A stretch of DNA of 14,623 nucleotides from Actinomycetes bacterium (GCA_023415515.1 JAEZKH010000161.1:1-14623), one strand, 5' to 3'. Counted from the first letter of the stretch, positions 7,137 through 14,022 are shown. Made by a program: numbers and translations. Notes: generated by a model not told the origin, from the sequence alone.

Positions 7137-8231
7137 ATGACCTCGACACAGCGCCTCCATGTCACAGGCAGGGGCCTGCCGGACGGTGAGCCGGTCGAGT
7201 GGTGGATCGTCGACGGCGTGCTCAGCGCCGAGCCGGTGGCAGGCGCGCAGACGGTGTTCGGTGCCGACGGGCCCGACGGCTGGATCGTGCCAGGGCTGGT
7301 CGACGCGCACTGCCACGTCGGCCTCGGCGCGCACGGACCGCTGGACACCCTCGACGAGTGCGTCGAACAGGCCGAGGTCGAACGCGGCGTCGGCGCACTG
7401 CTGCTGCGTGACTGCGGGTCGCCGATCGACACCCGTGCCCTCGACGACCGCGACGATTTGCCGCGCATCATCCGGCACGGCAGGCACCTGGCAAGGCCGA
7501 AGCGCTATCAACGTGACTTCGCGATCGAACTGGAGGACGAGTCGCAGCTGCCTGCGGCGGTCGCCGAACAGGCGCGGTGGGGCGACGGCTGGGTGAAACT
7601 CGTCGGCGACTGGATCGACAGGAGCGTCGGCGACCTGGCGCCGCTGTGGTCCGACGACGTGTTGACGGCGGCGATGGACGCGGCGCACGCCGAAGGCGCG
7701 AGGGTGACCGCACACGTGTTCAGCGAGGACGCGCTGCCGGGCCTGATCAAGGCGGGCATCGACTGCATCGAACACGGCACAGGGCTGACCGACGACACCA
7801 TCGCGATGATGCTCGAGCACGGGACGGCGCTGGTGCCGACGATGATCAACATCGAGAACTTCCCGGGCATCGCCGATGGCGCCGCGAAATACCCGGTGTA
7901 CGCCAGCCACATGCGCGACCTGCATCGACGTTCCGGTGCGCGAATGGCCGCCGCCCACGACGCCGGAGTCCCGATCTTCGCGGGCACCGACGCGGGCAGC
8001 ATGATCGCCCACGGCCGCATCGGCGACGAGATCGACGCGCTGAAGCGGATCGGGATGACGCCGACCGAGGCGCTCGGCGCCGCCTGCTGGACGGCAAGGA
8101 GCTGGCTGGGCAGACCGTCGCTCGAGCACGGCGCACCCGCCGACCTGGTGTGCTACGCCGCCGACCCGCGCACGGGCGCCGCGGTCGTCAACGACCCTGA
8201 CGTGGTCGTGCTCCGTGGCCGCGTCTACTAG
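7137..8231 (+). CDS. Metal-dependent amidohydrolase, substrate unknown
   Basis: A 364-aa cytosolic TIM-barrel amidohydrolase of the imidazolonepropionase/prolidase-like type, equivalent to Rv2915c by position and sequence. Metal ligands can be read in order: HxH in DAHCHVG (H58, H60), a likely carboxylated lysine in WVKLVGDW (K154), H193 in RVTAHVF, H213 in CIEHGTG, and D285 in AGTDAG. The C-terminal GAPADLVCYAADP strand segment is usual for the family. The full ligand set argues for an active binuclear or mononuclear hydrolase; the substrate cannot be told from sequence. The ATG directly follows the ffh stop with no spacer and no ribosome binding site, implying translational coupling to ffh. 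Confidence 0.9.
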   Translation: MTSTQRLHVTGRGLPDGEPVEWWIVDGVLSAEPVAGAQTVFGADGPDGWIVPGLVDAHCHVGLGAHGPLDTLDECVEQAEVERGVGALLLRDCGSPIDTRALDDRDDLPRIIRHGRHLARPKRYQRDFAIELEDESQLPAAVAEQARWGDGWVKLVGDWIDRSVGDLAPLWSDDVLTAAMDAAHAEGARVTAHVFSEDALPGLIKAGIDCIEHGTGLTDDTIAMMLEHGTALVPTMINIENFPGIADGAAKYPVYASHMRDLHRRSGARMAAAHDAGVPIFAGTDAGSMIAHGRIGDEIDALKRIGMTPTEALGAACWTARSWLGRPSLEHGAPADLVCYAADPRTGAAVVNDPDVVVLRGRVY

Positions 8232-8436
8232 CGTTCGGCTGCTGCGCACCGGCGCCGCGCCGGCGGTGCTCGGGGTGGTGGCGGCGGGGGCACCGGTTGC
8301 CGTCGCCGACCCGAATGCGTCGTGGGACATCGTCAATGGACAGTGCGTGCCCGGTCAGGACACCCGTGACGACCCCGCGCCGTGCGCGCTCGTCGACCGC
8401 GACGGCGGCTACGCGGTGCTCAAGGATCTCGTCGGC
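8215..8436 (+). pseudogene. Truncated CDP-diacylglycerol pyrophosphatase (cdh) remnant
   Basis: The frame from GTG 8215 encodes a signal-peptide-like N-terminus (VVAAGAPVAVA) and then DPNASWDIVNGQCVPGQ, DDPAPCALVDRDGGYAVLKD, LVG. This matches the N-terminal part of Cdh, including the invariant C-x-P-x-Q, PxPCA and GYxVLKD blocks. Similarity stops at about 8436, after roughly 75 of the usual 230-260 residues. The HIT-like catalytic HxHxH region that should follow is absent. The frame continues as low-complexity sequence into the antisense of the downstream carboxypeptidase gene. It overlaps the end of the amidohydrolase gene by 17 nt. I read it as a decayed 5' fragment left by a deletion that removed everything up to the stop of the neighbouring dac gene. 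Confidence 0.75.
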
Positions 8437-8468
8437 GCAGCCGGTCGAGGCCGTCGGCAAGGAGCGGT

Positions 8469-9296
8469 TCACGGCTGGGCGAAGCCCCAGTCGAACAGGC
8501 TGATCGCCTGGCCGTACAGGTCGCCGTCGCCGTACATCTCCACCACGACGAGCCGCCGGTTGCCCCGCTGCGCGACCGCGACGAACGTGTCGCGGGCGAG
8601 GTTGGTGTAGCCGGTCTTTCCCGCGATCGTGCCGGGATAGCGGTCGAGCAGCTTGTTCTGCGCGGTGATCGTCTTTCCCGGGAACTGTGCTGACCGCTCC
8701 TGGAAGATCTGGGCGATCAGCGGGTAGGTCAGCGCCGTCCGGTAGATCACCGCGAGGTCGTGCGGTGTGGTGATCGACTCCCAGCCGGGGCCGTCGAGCC
8801 CGGACGGCGACGATGCGCGTGTGCTCCTCGCGCCGACGGCGACCGCCTTGCGGTTCATCGCGGCGACCGCGGCGCGCTGTCCGCCGAGCATGTCGGCCAG
8901 CATGTTGGCCGCATCGTTGCCCGACACCATCAGCAGCGCCTCCAGCAGCTGACGGGTGGTGTAGGCCTGGCCGGGTTTCAGTCCGACACAGGAACATTCG
9001 ACTTCGGTGTGGGACTGGTTGGCGCGCGCGAAGTTGTCCGGCCGAAGATTGTCGAGCACGACCATCGCCAGCAGCGGCTTGATCGTGCTTGCCGGTGCGT
9101 GCTGCCCTGACGGGTCGCGCGATGCCAGGATGCGTCCCGAGTCGAGATCTGCCAGCAGCCACGCCTGTGCGGGCCCGTCGGGGAGTGCCACCGCGCCTGC
9201 GGGCTGCACACCGGGCTCAGCGGATGCGGCCGGCGCGGCAACCGCGGGGCTCGTCAGAGCGAGAGCGGTCATCAACGCAGCCAACGTATTCCGCAC
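8469..9296 (-). CDS. Secreted D-alanyl-D-alanine carboxypeptidase, paralog 1
   Basis: A 275-aa S11-family penicillin-binding protein that trims the terminal D-Ala of peptidoglycan pentapeptides. Active-site motifs: STIK (S70 nucleophile, K73), SGN (125-127), KTG (227-229). A Sec signal peptide covers about residues 1-20 or 1-26 (hydrophobic LAALMTALALTS, then AVAAPA). No C-terminal amphipathic or membrane anchor follows; the chain ends at FDWGFAQP, so it is probably released or loosely wall-bound. The conserved ECSC pair (C101, C103) is shared with the neighbour at 9388-10296. The GTG start is chosen because no in-frame start lies upstream and it yields the signal peptide directly; there is no ribosome binding site. 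It corresponds to the DacB2 (Rv2911) locus and runs opposite to the amidohydrolase. Confidence 0.93.
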   Translation of the reverse strand: MRNTLAALMTALALTSPAVAAPAASAEPGVQPAGAVALPDGPAQAWLLADLDSGRILASRDPSGQHAPASTIKPLLAMVVLDNLRPDNFARANQSHTEVECSCVGLKPGQAYTTRQLLEALLMVSGNDAANMLADMLGGQRAAVAAMNRKAVAVGARSTRASSPSGLDGPGWESITTPHDLAVIYRTALTYPLIAQIFQERSAQFPGKTITAQNKLLDRYPGTIAGKTGYTNLARDTFVAVAQRGNRRLVVVEMYGDGDLYGQAISLFDWGFAQP

Positions 9297-9304
9297 GAAC
9301 GCCG

Positions 9305-9310
9305 AGGATA
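9305..9310 (-). promoter_or_regulatory. Candidate -10 element of dac paralog 1
   Basis: Read on the minus strand this is TATCCT, matching TAnnnT, and it ends 8 nt before the GTG start. With no Shine-Dalgarno present, a leaderless or very short leader transcript is possible. A -35 is not evident. Confidence 0.3.
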
Positions 9311-9348
9311 TCGGGTGGGAGTACCGGTTTTAGCGCGCGCAGGTCTCG

Positions 9349-9363
9349 GATCCGTTGCGGATC
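9349..9363 (-). terminator. Short hairpin between the two dac genes
   Basis: GATCCG and CGGATC form a 6-bp perfect stem with a 3-nt loop, 25 nt past the stop of dac paralog 2. There is no U-tract on the minus strand. It could be a weak terminator separating the paralogs or an mRNA end stabiliser. Confidence 0.3.
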
Positions 9364-9387
9364 AACAACTTTTGATGATGTGGGGGT

Positions 9388-10296
9388 TTACAGTGATCCG
9401 ACGCTGAGCTGCCGGTCCTGGGCGAATCCCCAGTCGAAGAGGCCGATGGCCTGATCCCAGTACGTCGGGCCGCCTTCCTTGACGAGCCCGTACATCATCG
9501 CGATCACCAGCCGGCGACCGCCGCGATCGGCGGCCGCGACGAACGTCTTGCGCGCCGCGTCGGTGAAACCGGTCTTGCCGCCGAGCGTGCCGGGGTAGCG
9601 CTGCAGCAGTTGGTCGTCGTTCACGACCGGCACGTCGCCCGCGTCGGTGGGGAATGTGGCTGCAGGCTGCGCGATGATCTGCGCGAACACCGGATTGGCC
9701 ATCGCAGCGCGGAAGATGACCGCGAGATCGCGCGGGGTGGTGGCGCCGGGGCCGCCTGCGCCGTCCAGCCCGGACGGTGTCGTCGCATGCGTGCCCATCG
9801 CGCCGATTGCGGCGGCCTTGGCGTTCATCTTGGCCACCGCGACGTCGTAGCCGCCGATCATGTCGGCCAGCGCGTTGGCGGCGTCGTTGCCCGACATCAG
9901 CAGCACCGCTTCGAGGAGTTGCCGCGCGGTGTAGGTGCGGCCGGGCTCGACGCCCGCGCAGGTGCACTCGACCTCGGTGTCGGCCTGCGTGCCGACGACC
10001 GTCGCATTCAGGTCGGTCACTTCGTCGAGCGCGGTCAGCACCAGCAGCGTCTTGATCGTGCTCGCCGGCGGGTGCGGGATGTTCATCTCCCGCTCGGCCA
10101 GCACCTGCCCGGTGTCCATGTCGGCGACCACCCACGCGGGCGCGGGACCCTCTGGCGGCGGGGCCACATTGCCCACGGGCTGCACGACGGGCTGGATGAC
10201 AGGCTCCGCCTCGGCCAGCGGCCCCTCCGACAGCGGCGCGACGGACAGCGACACCATGCTCAGGCATGCCGCGATGACGACAAGAATCCTCCCCAT
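9388..10296 (-). CDS. Secreted D-alanyl-D-alanine carboxypeptidase, paralog 2
   Basis: A 302-aa S11-family D,D-carboxypeptidase, a tandem paralog of the gene at 8469-9296. Motifs: STIK (S79, K82), SGN (135-137), KTG (241-243). Both share the SGNDAAN block, a Cys pair (C111, C113 here), PSGLDG, TPRDLAVI or TPHDLAVI, and the RYPGT-GKTG stretch, so they arose by duplication. Differences: this copy has a longer Pro/Val-rich linker after the signal peptide (MGRILVVIAACLSMVSLSVA), an insertion before the KTG strand (TDAGDVPVVNDD), and a longer C-terminus (AQDRQLSVGSL). No C-terminal anchor is visible. The ATG start is unambiguous. The gene diverges from the SnoaL-like gene. Confidence 0.93.
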   Translation of the reverse strand: MGRILVVIAACLSMVSLSVAPLSEGPLAEAEPVIQPVVQPVGNVAPPPEGPAPAWVVADMDTGQVLAEREMNIPHPPASTIKTLLVLTALDEVTDLNATVVGTQADTEVECTCAGVEPGRTYTARQLLEAVLLMSGNDAANALADMIGGYDVAVAKMNAKAAAIGAMGTHATTPSGLDGAGGPGATTPRDLAVIFRAAMANPVFAQIIAQPAATFPTDAGDVPVVNDDQLLQRYPGTLGGKTGFTDAARKTFVAAADRGGRRLVIAMMYGLVKEGGPTYWDQAIGLFDWGFAQDRQLSVGSL

Positions 10297-10305
10297 GGGT
10301 CTTGC

Positions 10306-10311
10306 ACTCTA
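10306..10311 (-). promoter_or_regulatory. Candidate -10 element of dac paralog 2
   Basis: The minus strand reads TAGAGT, an exact TAnnnT, ending 9 nt before the ATG. Its expected -35 position, about 10329-10334, falls on the edge of the left GAACGTTC palindrome described at 10320-10380. Confidence 0.4.
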
Positions 10312-10319
10312 ACCAACCT

Positions 10320-10380
10320 CGCGAACGTTCGTTACCCGTCGGAAAATCGGCGATCAATCGACTGGTACGGAACGTTCGCG
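10320..10380. promoter_or_regulatory. Large inverted repeat in the divergent promoter region (possible operator pair)
   Basis: Arm 1 CGCGAACGTTCGTTACC (10320-10336) and arm 2 GGTACGGAACGTTCGCG (10364-10380) are inverted copies matching at 15 of 17 positions, with 27 nt between. Each arm contains the 8-bp palindrome GAACGTTC (10323-10330 and 10370-10377), centres 47 bp apart. The arms fall near the expected -35 regions of the divergent genes at 10296 and 10408. This looks like a paired binding site for a dimeric regulator, but I cannot name one. Confidence 0.5.
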
Positions 10381-10395
10381 CGACCAGGCAACGGG

Positions 10396-10401
10396 CAAGA
10401 T
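10396..10401 (+). promoter_or_regulatory. Candidate -10 element of the SnoaL-like gene
   Basis: CAAGAT ends 6 nt before the ATG at 10408, the same spacing as at ffh. No Shine-Dalgarno sequence is visible, so a leaderless transcript is possible. The match to TAnnnT is imperfect at the first base. Confidence 0.3.
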
Positions 10402-10407
10402 GTATGC

Positions 10408-10842
10408 ATGCTGAGCCTCGAAGAGATCTCCGACCGTCTCGAACTGCAGCACCTGCTGATCAGCTACTCCGAGGCCATCGACCGCCGCGAGTTCGACGAG
10501 TTGGACGACATCTTCACCGCCGACGCCTACATCGACTACCGCGACACCGGGGGCATCGACGGGCGATATCCGCAGATCAAGGCATGGTTGGCCGAGACGC
10601 TGCCCGCGTACTTCGAGCGCAACGCCCACATGCTCGGGCTGCCCGCGATCAAGCTGGCGGGCGATCAGGCGACCGCCCGGACCTTCTGCTTCAACCCGAT
10701 GATGCTGAAGGGCGACAAACCCGGCCAGAAGCCCGCCGTGATGCAGGTCGGTGTGTGGTACGACGACGAGTTCGTCCGCACCGCCGCGGGCTGGCGGTTG
10801 TCCCGCCGGGTCGAGATCAAGTGCTACGACACGATCCTGTGA
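10408..10842 (+). CDS. SnoaL/NTF2-like domain protein
   Basis: A 144-aa single-domain protein of the cone-shaped alpha+beta barrel (NTF2/SnoaL) type, equivalent to Rv2910c by position. Seen: the N-terminal helical segment LEEISDRLELQHLLISYSEAIDRREFDELDDIF and TADAYIDY, the usual start of this fold, then a hydrophobic barrel with WYDDEFVRTAAGWRLSRR at the end. No signal peptide is present, so it should be cytosolic. Members include polyketide cyclases, dehydratases and many uncharacterised proteins; nothing here identifies a substrate. The ATG at 10408 is the only start giving a normal domain. It lies between the carboxypeptidases and the ribosomal operon and is transcribed away from the former. 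Confidence 0.85.
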   Translation: MLSLEEISDRLELQHLLISYSEAIDRREFDELDDIFTADAYIDYRDTGGIDGRYPQIKAWLAETLPAYFERNAHMLGLPAIKLAGDQATARTFCFNPMMLKGDKPGQKPAVMQVGVWYDDEFVRTAAGWRLSRRVEIKCYDTIL

Positions 10843-10881
10843 GGCCGCCAGAGGCGCGATTTCCTGGTCTACCGGCTGTTC

Positions 10882-10890
10882 TGGCACAAT
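10882..10890 (+). promoter_or_regulatory. Candidate extended -10 promoter of the rpsP operon
   Basis: TGGCACAAT combines a TGn extension with a CACAAT hexamer, about 128 nt before the rpsP start. No clear -35 is seen (TCCTGG lies at 17-bp spacing). The long 5' leader would suit a ribosomal-protein operon. Nothing else is recognisable in 10843-11017. Confidence 0.4.
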
Positions 10891-11017
10891 GGGCGGCTGT
10901 CTGCCGCGAGACTACGGCCCCGCGTCGGTCACACACGTAAGGCAAAACCGGATCCGGGCATCCCGCCCGCGATCGCCGAATTGCAGCGTGGCAAGCAACA
11001 GGAGATTTCGCTCACTC

Positions 11018-11521
11018 ATGGCTGTCAAGATCAAGCTCACCCGGCTTGGCAAGATCCGCAACCCCCAGTACCGCATCGCCGTCGCCGACGCGCGCACCCG
11101 CCGCGACGGCCGGTCCATCGAGGTCATCGGCCGCTACCACCCGAAGGAAGAGCCGAGCCTCATCGAGGTCGACTCCGAGCGCGCGCAGTACTGGCTCAGC
11201 GTCGGCGCCCAGCCGACCGAACCGGTGCTGGCCCTGCTGAAGATCACCGGCGACTGGCAGAAGTTCAAGGGTCTGCCGGGCGCGGAGGGCACGCTGAAGG
11301 TCAAGGAGCCCAAGCCCAGCAAGCTGGAACTGTTCAACGCCGCTCTGGCTGAGGCCGACGGCGGTCCGAGCACCGAGGCCACCACCGCCAAGAAGAAGAA
11401 GGCGCCCGCCAAGAAGGCCGCCAAGGCCGAGGACGCCGACGCCGCCCCGATCAAGGACGAGTCCGAGCCTGCCGCCGAGGGTGCCGACGCCACACCCGCC
11501 GAGCAGGCCGACGAGTCGTGA
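11018..11521 (+). CDS. rpsP: 30S ribosomal protein S16
   Basis: A 167-aa S16 protein that helps fold the 5' and central domains of 16S rRNA during 30S assembly. Residues 1-82 are the conserved core, starting MAVKIKLTRLGKIRNPQYRI and including RDGRSIEVIGRYHP. The remaining half is a low-complexity tail, first Lys/Ala-rich (AKKKKAPAKKAAKA) and then acidic (DESEPAAEGADATPAEQADES). Such tails are normal in mycobacterial S16, which is about twice the E. coli length. The ATG at 11018 gives the family N-terminus; the nearest purine-rich site is AGGAG at 11000-11004, rather far away. The stop overlaps the next start by 3-4 bases (GTGA), so translation is coupled. Confidence 0.97.
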   Translation: MAVKIKLTRLGKIRNPQYRIAVADARTRRDGRSIEVIGRYHPKEEPSLIEVDSERAQYWLSVGAQPTEPVLALLKITGDWQKFKGLPGAEGTLKVKEPKPSKLELFNAALAEADGGPSTEATTAKKKKAPAKKAAKAEDADAAPIKDESEPAAEGADATPAEQADES

Positions 11522-11760
11522 GTTCGGTGGTCGTCGACGCGGTCGAGCACCTGGTCCGCGGCATCGTGGACAACCCGGACGACGTCCGCGTCGACATGGT
11601 GACGTCGCGCCGCGGCCGCACCGTCGAGGTGGATGTGCACCCCGACGATCTCGGCAAGGTCATCGGCCGGGGCGGGCGGACCGCGACTGCGCTGCGCACG
11701 CTGGTAGCGGGCATCGGCGGTCGGGGCATCCGCGTCGACGTGGTGGACACCGACCAGTAA
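11518..11760 (+). CDS. khpA: KH-domain RNA-binding protein, KhpA family
   Basis: An 80-aa cytosolic protein made of a single KH domain, equivalent to Rv2908c. The nucleic-acid-binding GxxG loop is GKVIGRGGRTATALRTLV (GRGG at 50-53). The N-terminus VVVDAVEHLVRGIVDNPDDV is characteristic of KhpA. Its place between rpsP and rimM is conserved across actinobacteria and firmicutes. In other bacteria KhpA pairs with KhpB/Jag and binds many RNAs. The GTG start overlaps the rpsP stop in a GTGA arrangement. Confidence 0.92.
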   Translation: MSSVVVDAVEHLVRGIVDNPDDVRVDMVTSRRGRTVEVDVHPDDLGKVIGRGGRTATALRTLVAGIGGRGIRVDVVDTDQ

Positions 11761-11770
11761 GCGGTCCCAG

Positions 11771-12292
11771 ATGGACCTGGTAGTCGGTCGGGTCGTCAAA
11801 GCCCACGGCATCACCGGAGAAGTCGTCGTCGAAGTCCGTACCGACGACCCTGACGCGCGTTTCGCGCCGGGCGCACGGCTGAGAGCGCGGCCGTCCCGCG
11901 GTGGCGCGGAACGCGAATACGTCGTGGAGTCCGCCCGCGAGCACAGCGGGCGACTGCTGGTGCGACTGCAGGGTATCGCTGACCGCGATACCGCGGAAGC
12001 TTTGCGCGGCAACGTCTTTCTCGTCGACACCGACGATCTGCCGCCGATCGAAGATCCGGACGAGTTCTACGACCACCAGCTCGAGGGCTTGCGGGTCGTG
12101 ACGACCGAGGGCCGGCTCGTCGGCAACGTCAACGAAGTCCTGCACACCGCGGCGGGCGAATTGCTCTCGGTGACATCGGAGACCGGCGCAGAAGTGTTGG
12201 TGCCGTTCGTCAGCGCGATCGTCACCGACGTGTCGCTGCCGACGGAGACGATCGAAATCGATCCGCCAGAAGGCCTCTTGGAGCTGAAATGA
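11771..12292 (+). CDS. rimM: 16S rRNA processing / ribosome maturation factor RimM
   Basis: A 173-aa factor that binds S19 and assists maturation of the 30S head. The N-terminal RimM domain begins DLVVGRVVKAHGITGEVVVEV; the PRC-barrel domain begins near residue 98 with EFYDHQLEGLRV and continues GRLVGNVNEVLHTAAGELL. The end, PEGLLELK, is the usual RimM finish. The ATG lies 10 nt after the khpA stop with no good ribosome binding site, so it is likely read by coupled translation in the rpsP operon. Confidence 0.96.
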   Translation: MDLVVGRVVKAHGITGEVVVEVRTDDPDARFAPGARLRARPSRGGAEREYVVESAREHSGRLLVRLQGIADRDTAEALRGNVFLVDTDDLPPIEDPDEFYDHQLEGLRVVTTEGRLVGNVNEVLHTAAGELLSVTSETGAEVLVPFVSAIVTDVSLPTETIEIDPPEGLLELK

Positions 12293-12304
12293 GGATGCGT
12301 CATC

Positions 12305-12991
12305 GTGCTCATTGACGTGGTGACCATTTTTCCCGACTATCTCGATCCGCTGCGGCAGTCGCTGCCGGGCAGGGCGATCGACGCGGGCATCGTCGACCTG
12401 AAGGTGCACGACCTGCGCCGGTGGACATACGACGTCCACCACTCTGTCGATGACTCACCGTACGGCGGCGGGCCCGGAATGGTGATGAAGGCCCCGGTCT
12501 GGGGGGATGCACTCGACGAAATATGCTCACAGTCAACACTTCTCGTCGTCCCGACACCGGCGGGACGGTTGTTCGACCAGGCGACGGCGCTGCGGTGGAG
12601 CCGGGAGTCGCACCTGGTGTTCGCATGCGGCCGCTACGAAGGCATCGATCAGCGTGTGATCGACGATGCCGCCAAGCGGATGCGGGTCGAAGAGGTGTCC
12701 ATCGGCGACTACGTGCTGCCCGGCGGCGAGTCGGCCGCGCTGGTGATGATCGAGGCGGTCGTCCGGCTGCTTCCTGACGTCTTGGGCAATCCCGAATCGC
12801 ATCAACAGGATTCGCATTCCGACGGCATGCTCGAAGGTCCGAGTTACACGCGCCCGGCGAGTTGGCGCGGGCTCGACGTACCTGAGGTTCTGCTTTCGGG
12901 GAATCACGCGAAGATCGCTGAATGGCGGCGGCAGCAGAGCCTGGACCGCACACGCGAACGCAGGCCCGATCTCCTGGGTGAGGAGAACTAG
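12305..12991 (+). CDS. trmD: tRNA (guanine-N1)-methyltransferase TrmD
   Basis: A 228-aa SPOUT methyltransferase making m1G37 in tRNAs, which prevents +1 frameshifting. The S-adenosylmethionine site is built from the trefoil knot: YGGGPGM (53-59), CGRYEGID (108-115) and IGDYVLPGGE (133-142). D173 in HSDGMLEGPSYTRP is at the place of the catalytic Asp. Length is typical. The GTG at 12305 is the first in-frame start after the stop at 12290; GAGG (12291-12294) lies 10 nt upstream. The stop TAG overlaps the stop of the convergent gene (shared CTAG at 12988-12991). Confidence 0.97.
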   Translation: MLIDVVTIFPDYLDPLRQSLPGRAIDAGIVDLKVHDLRRWTYDVHHSVDDSPYGGGPGMVMKAPVWGDALDEICSQSTLLVVPTPAGRLFDQATALRWSRESHLVFACGRYEGIDQRVIDDAAKRMRVEEVSIGDYVLPGGESAALVMIEAVVRLLPDVLGNPESHQQDSHSDGMLEGPSYTRPASWRGLDVPEVLLSGNHAKIAEWRRQQSLDRTRERRPDLLGEEN

Positions 12992-13911
12992 ATCTTCCCG
13001 CCGGGGAACATCGTCTTGACCACCGTGGTGATGTTGGCCCTGGCATCGGCGGCGCTGGTGGGGTCCAGCGATCCGATCGCCATCACATAGCGGCGATCGC
13101 GTCCGATCACTCCGGTCGTCACGTGCAACTGGTTGGCGCCGTTCCAACAGCAGAACCAGCCCTGCTTGACCGCCACCTGCTCGGCGTAGAGACCTTCGGG
13201 GATGCCGAACCGCTGCGGGTATCCGTCCGAGCCCGTCGGGGTCGACTGCGCGAGGTTGCCCATGATGATGTTCGCCTGCTCGGCGGGAAGCCCGCCGCTG
13301 CCGTTGAGCAGCATCTCGTAGTAGTGGACGAGATCGGCTGCGGTGCTTGTGGTCACGTCCCAATGCCCGTTGTAGGGCGCGGTGGTGCCCGGCAAGCCGT
13401 AACGGGCCTTGACGCGGGCGATGACGGCATTTCCGCCGCCACGGTCCCAGAAGTTCTGGGCGGCGCTGTCGTCGGAGGACCGCAGCATCACGTCGAGCGC
13501 CGCGCGGTCGGCGGGAGACAGCGTGGTCTCACCTTTGGACTCCCGCAGGAGAAGATCGTCGGCGATGAACAGCTTCACCACCGACGCGATCGGGAAGCTC
13601 GCACCCGAATTCGACACGGTCTGACCGGTCGTGCGGTCCAGGACGAACACCGAGACCTTGGCGCCGGACTTCGCCGCGTCGGCGGTTGCCTGTCGCATCC
13701 TTGCGTCGAGGCCGTCGAGTCCGGCCGACGGCGGCTCGGGCGGGGCTTGGGGCATCGGGAGCGTGTTGTTCTGCGGCGCCACGACGGGCCGCTGCGGTGT
13801 GTCCTGGGCAGGGGATGTGCCGTGACTCTGCGCCTCACAACCGGCAACGACCAGGGCCGCGCACATGACGGCTGCGATCGCCGTCGCCCGACTCGACGGC
13901 CGCCAACGCAT
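12988..13911 (-). CDS. lppW: LppW-like lipoprotein with serine beta-lactamase/PBP-like fold
   Basis: A 307-aa exported lipoprotein. A type II signal peptide (MRWRPSSRATAIAAVMCAAL) ends in the lipobox VAGC with Cys25 as the lipid anchor. A Pro/Gln-rich linker follows to about residue 62. The C-terminal domain resembles class A beta-lactamases: SVVK (S110, K113), SSDD (145-148) at the SxN position, and KQG (249-251) in place of KTG. An ASVVKLF helix and a QRFGIPEGLYAEQVAVKQGW block are shared with the neighbour at 14023. The Asp in place of Asn and the Gln in KQG leave activity uncertain. Position beside trmD matches mycobacterial LppW (Rv2905). The ATG has AAGGAG (13916-13921) 4 nt away. It is convergent with trmD. 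Confidence 0.88.
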   Translation of the reverse strand: MRWRPSSRATAIAAVMCAALVVAGCEAQSHGTSPAQDTPQRPVVAPQNNTLPMPQAPPEPPSAGLDGLDARMRQATADAAKSGAKVSVFVLDRTTGQTVSNSGASFPIASVVKLFIADDLLLRESKGETTLSPADRAALDVMLRSSDDSAAQNFWDRGGGNAVIARVKARYGLPGTTAPYNGHWDVTTSTAADLVHYYEMLLNGSGGLPAEQANIIMGNLAQSTPTGSDGYPQRFGIPEGLYAEQVAVKQGWFCCWNGANQLHVTTGVIGRDRRYVMAIGSLDPTSAADARANITTVVKTMFPGGKI

Positions 13912-13939
13912 AGCTCTCCTTCGAGGAACGATGAATCAC

Positions 13940-13967
13940 ATCTCTACCCGGGGAGCAGGAGTGCCAA
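13940..13967 (-). promoter_or_regulatory. Candidate promoter of the lppW gene
   Basis: On the minus strand TTGGCA (13967-13962) is followed after 15-16 bp by TAGAGA/AGAGAT (13946-13940). This is the best -35/-10 pair in the 111-nt gap between the two LppW-like genes. It leaves a short leader with a strong Shine-Dalgarno before the ATG. Confidence 0.4.
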
Positions 13968-14022
13968 CCGCGATGCGGGACACCTGCCGTCCGCCGACAC
14001 TCACAGCCTAGTACGCGCCGGG

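Noticed and set aside
5031..8336. A very long open frame (about 1,100 codons) on the minus strand opposite the glnD 3' end, ffh and the amidohydrolase
   Set aside because: It is a by-product of GC-rich codon structure on the coding strand: His/Arg/Asp/Gly-rich, no domain, no start signal, and it lies fully antisense to three strongly supported genes.
8437..8610. Continuation of the cdh-like frame as a 131-residue protein
   Set aside because: After about 8436 the translation loses all Cdh similarity and runs antisense into the carboxypeptidase gene.
10320..10380. LexA/SOS box or SigH/SigE-type promoter at the GAACGTTC palindromes
   Set aside because: The mycobacterial SOS box needs a 4-nt spacer between GAAC and GTTC, absent here. 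GGAAC at 10369 resembles a stress-sigma -35 but no CGTT-type -10 lies at the right spacing.
9610..10407. Upstream in-frame extension of the SnoaL-like protein across the carboxypeptidase gene
   Set aside because: The extension is Arg/His-rich shadow sequence antisense to dac paralog 2; the conserved domain begins at ATG 10408.
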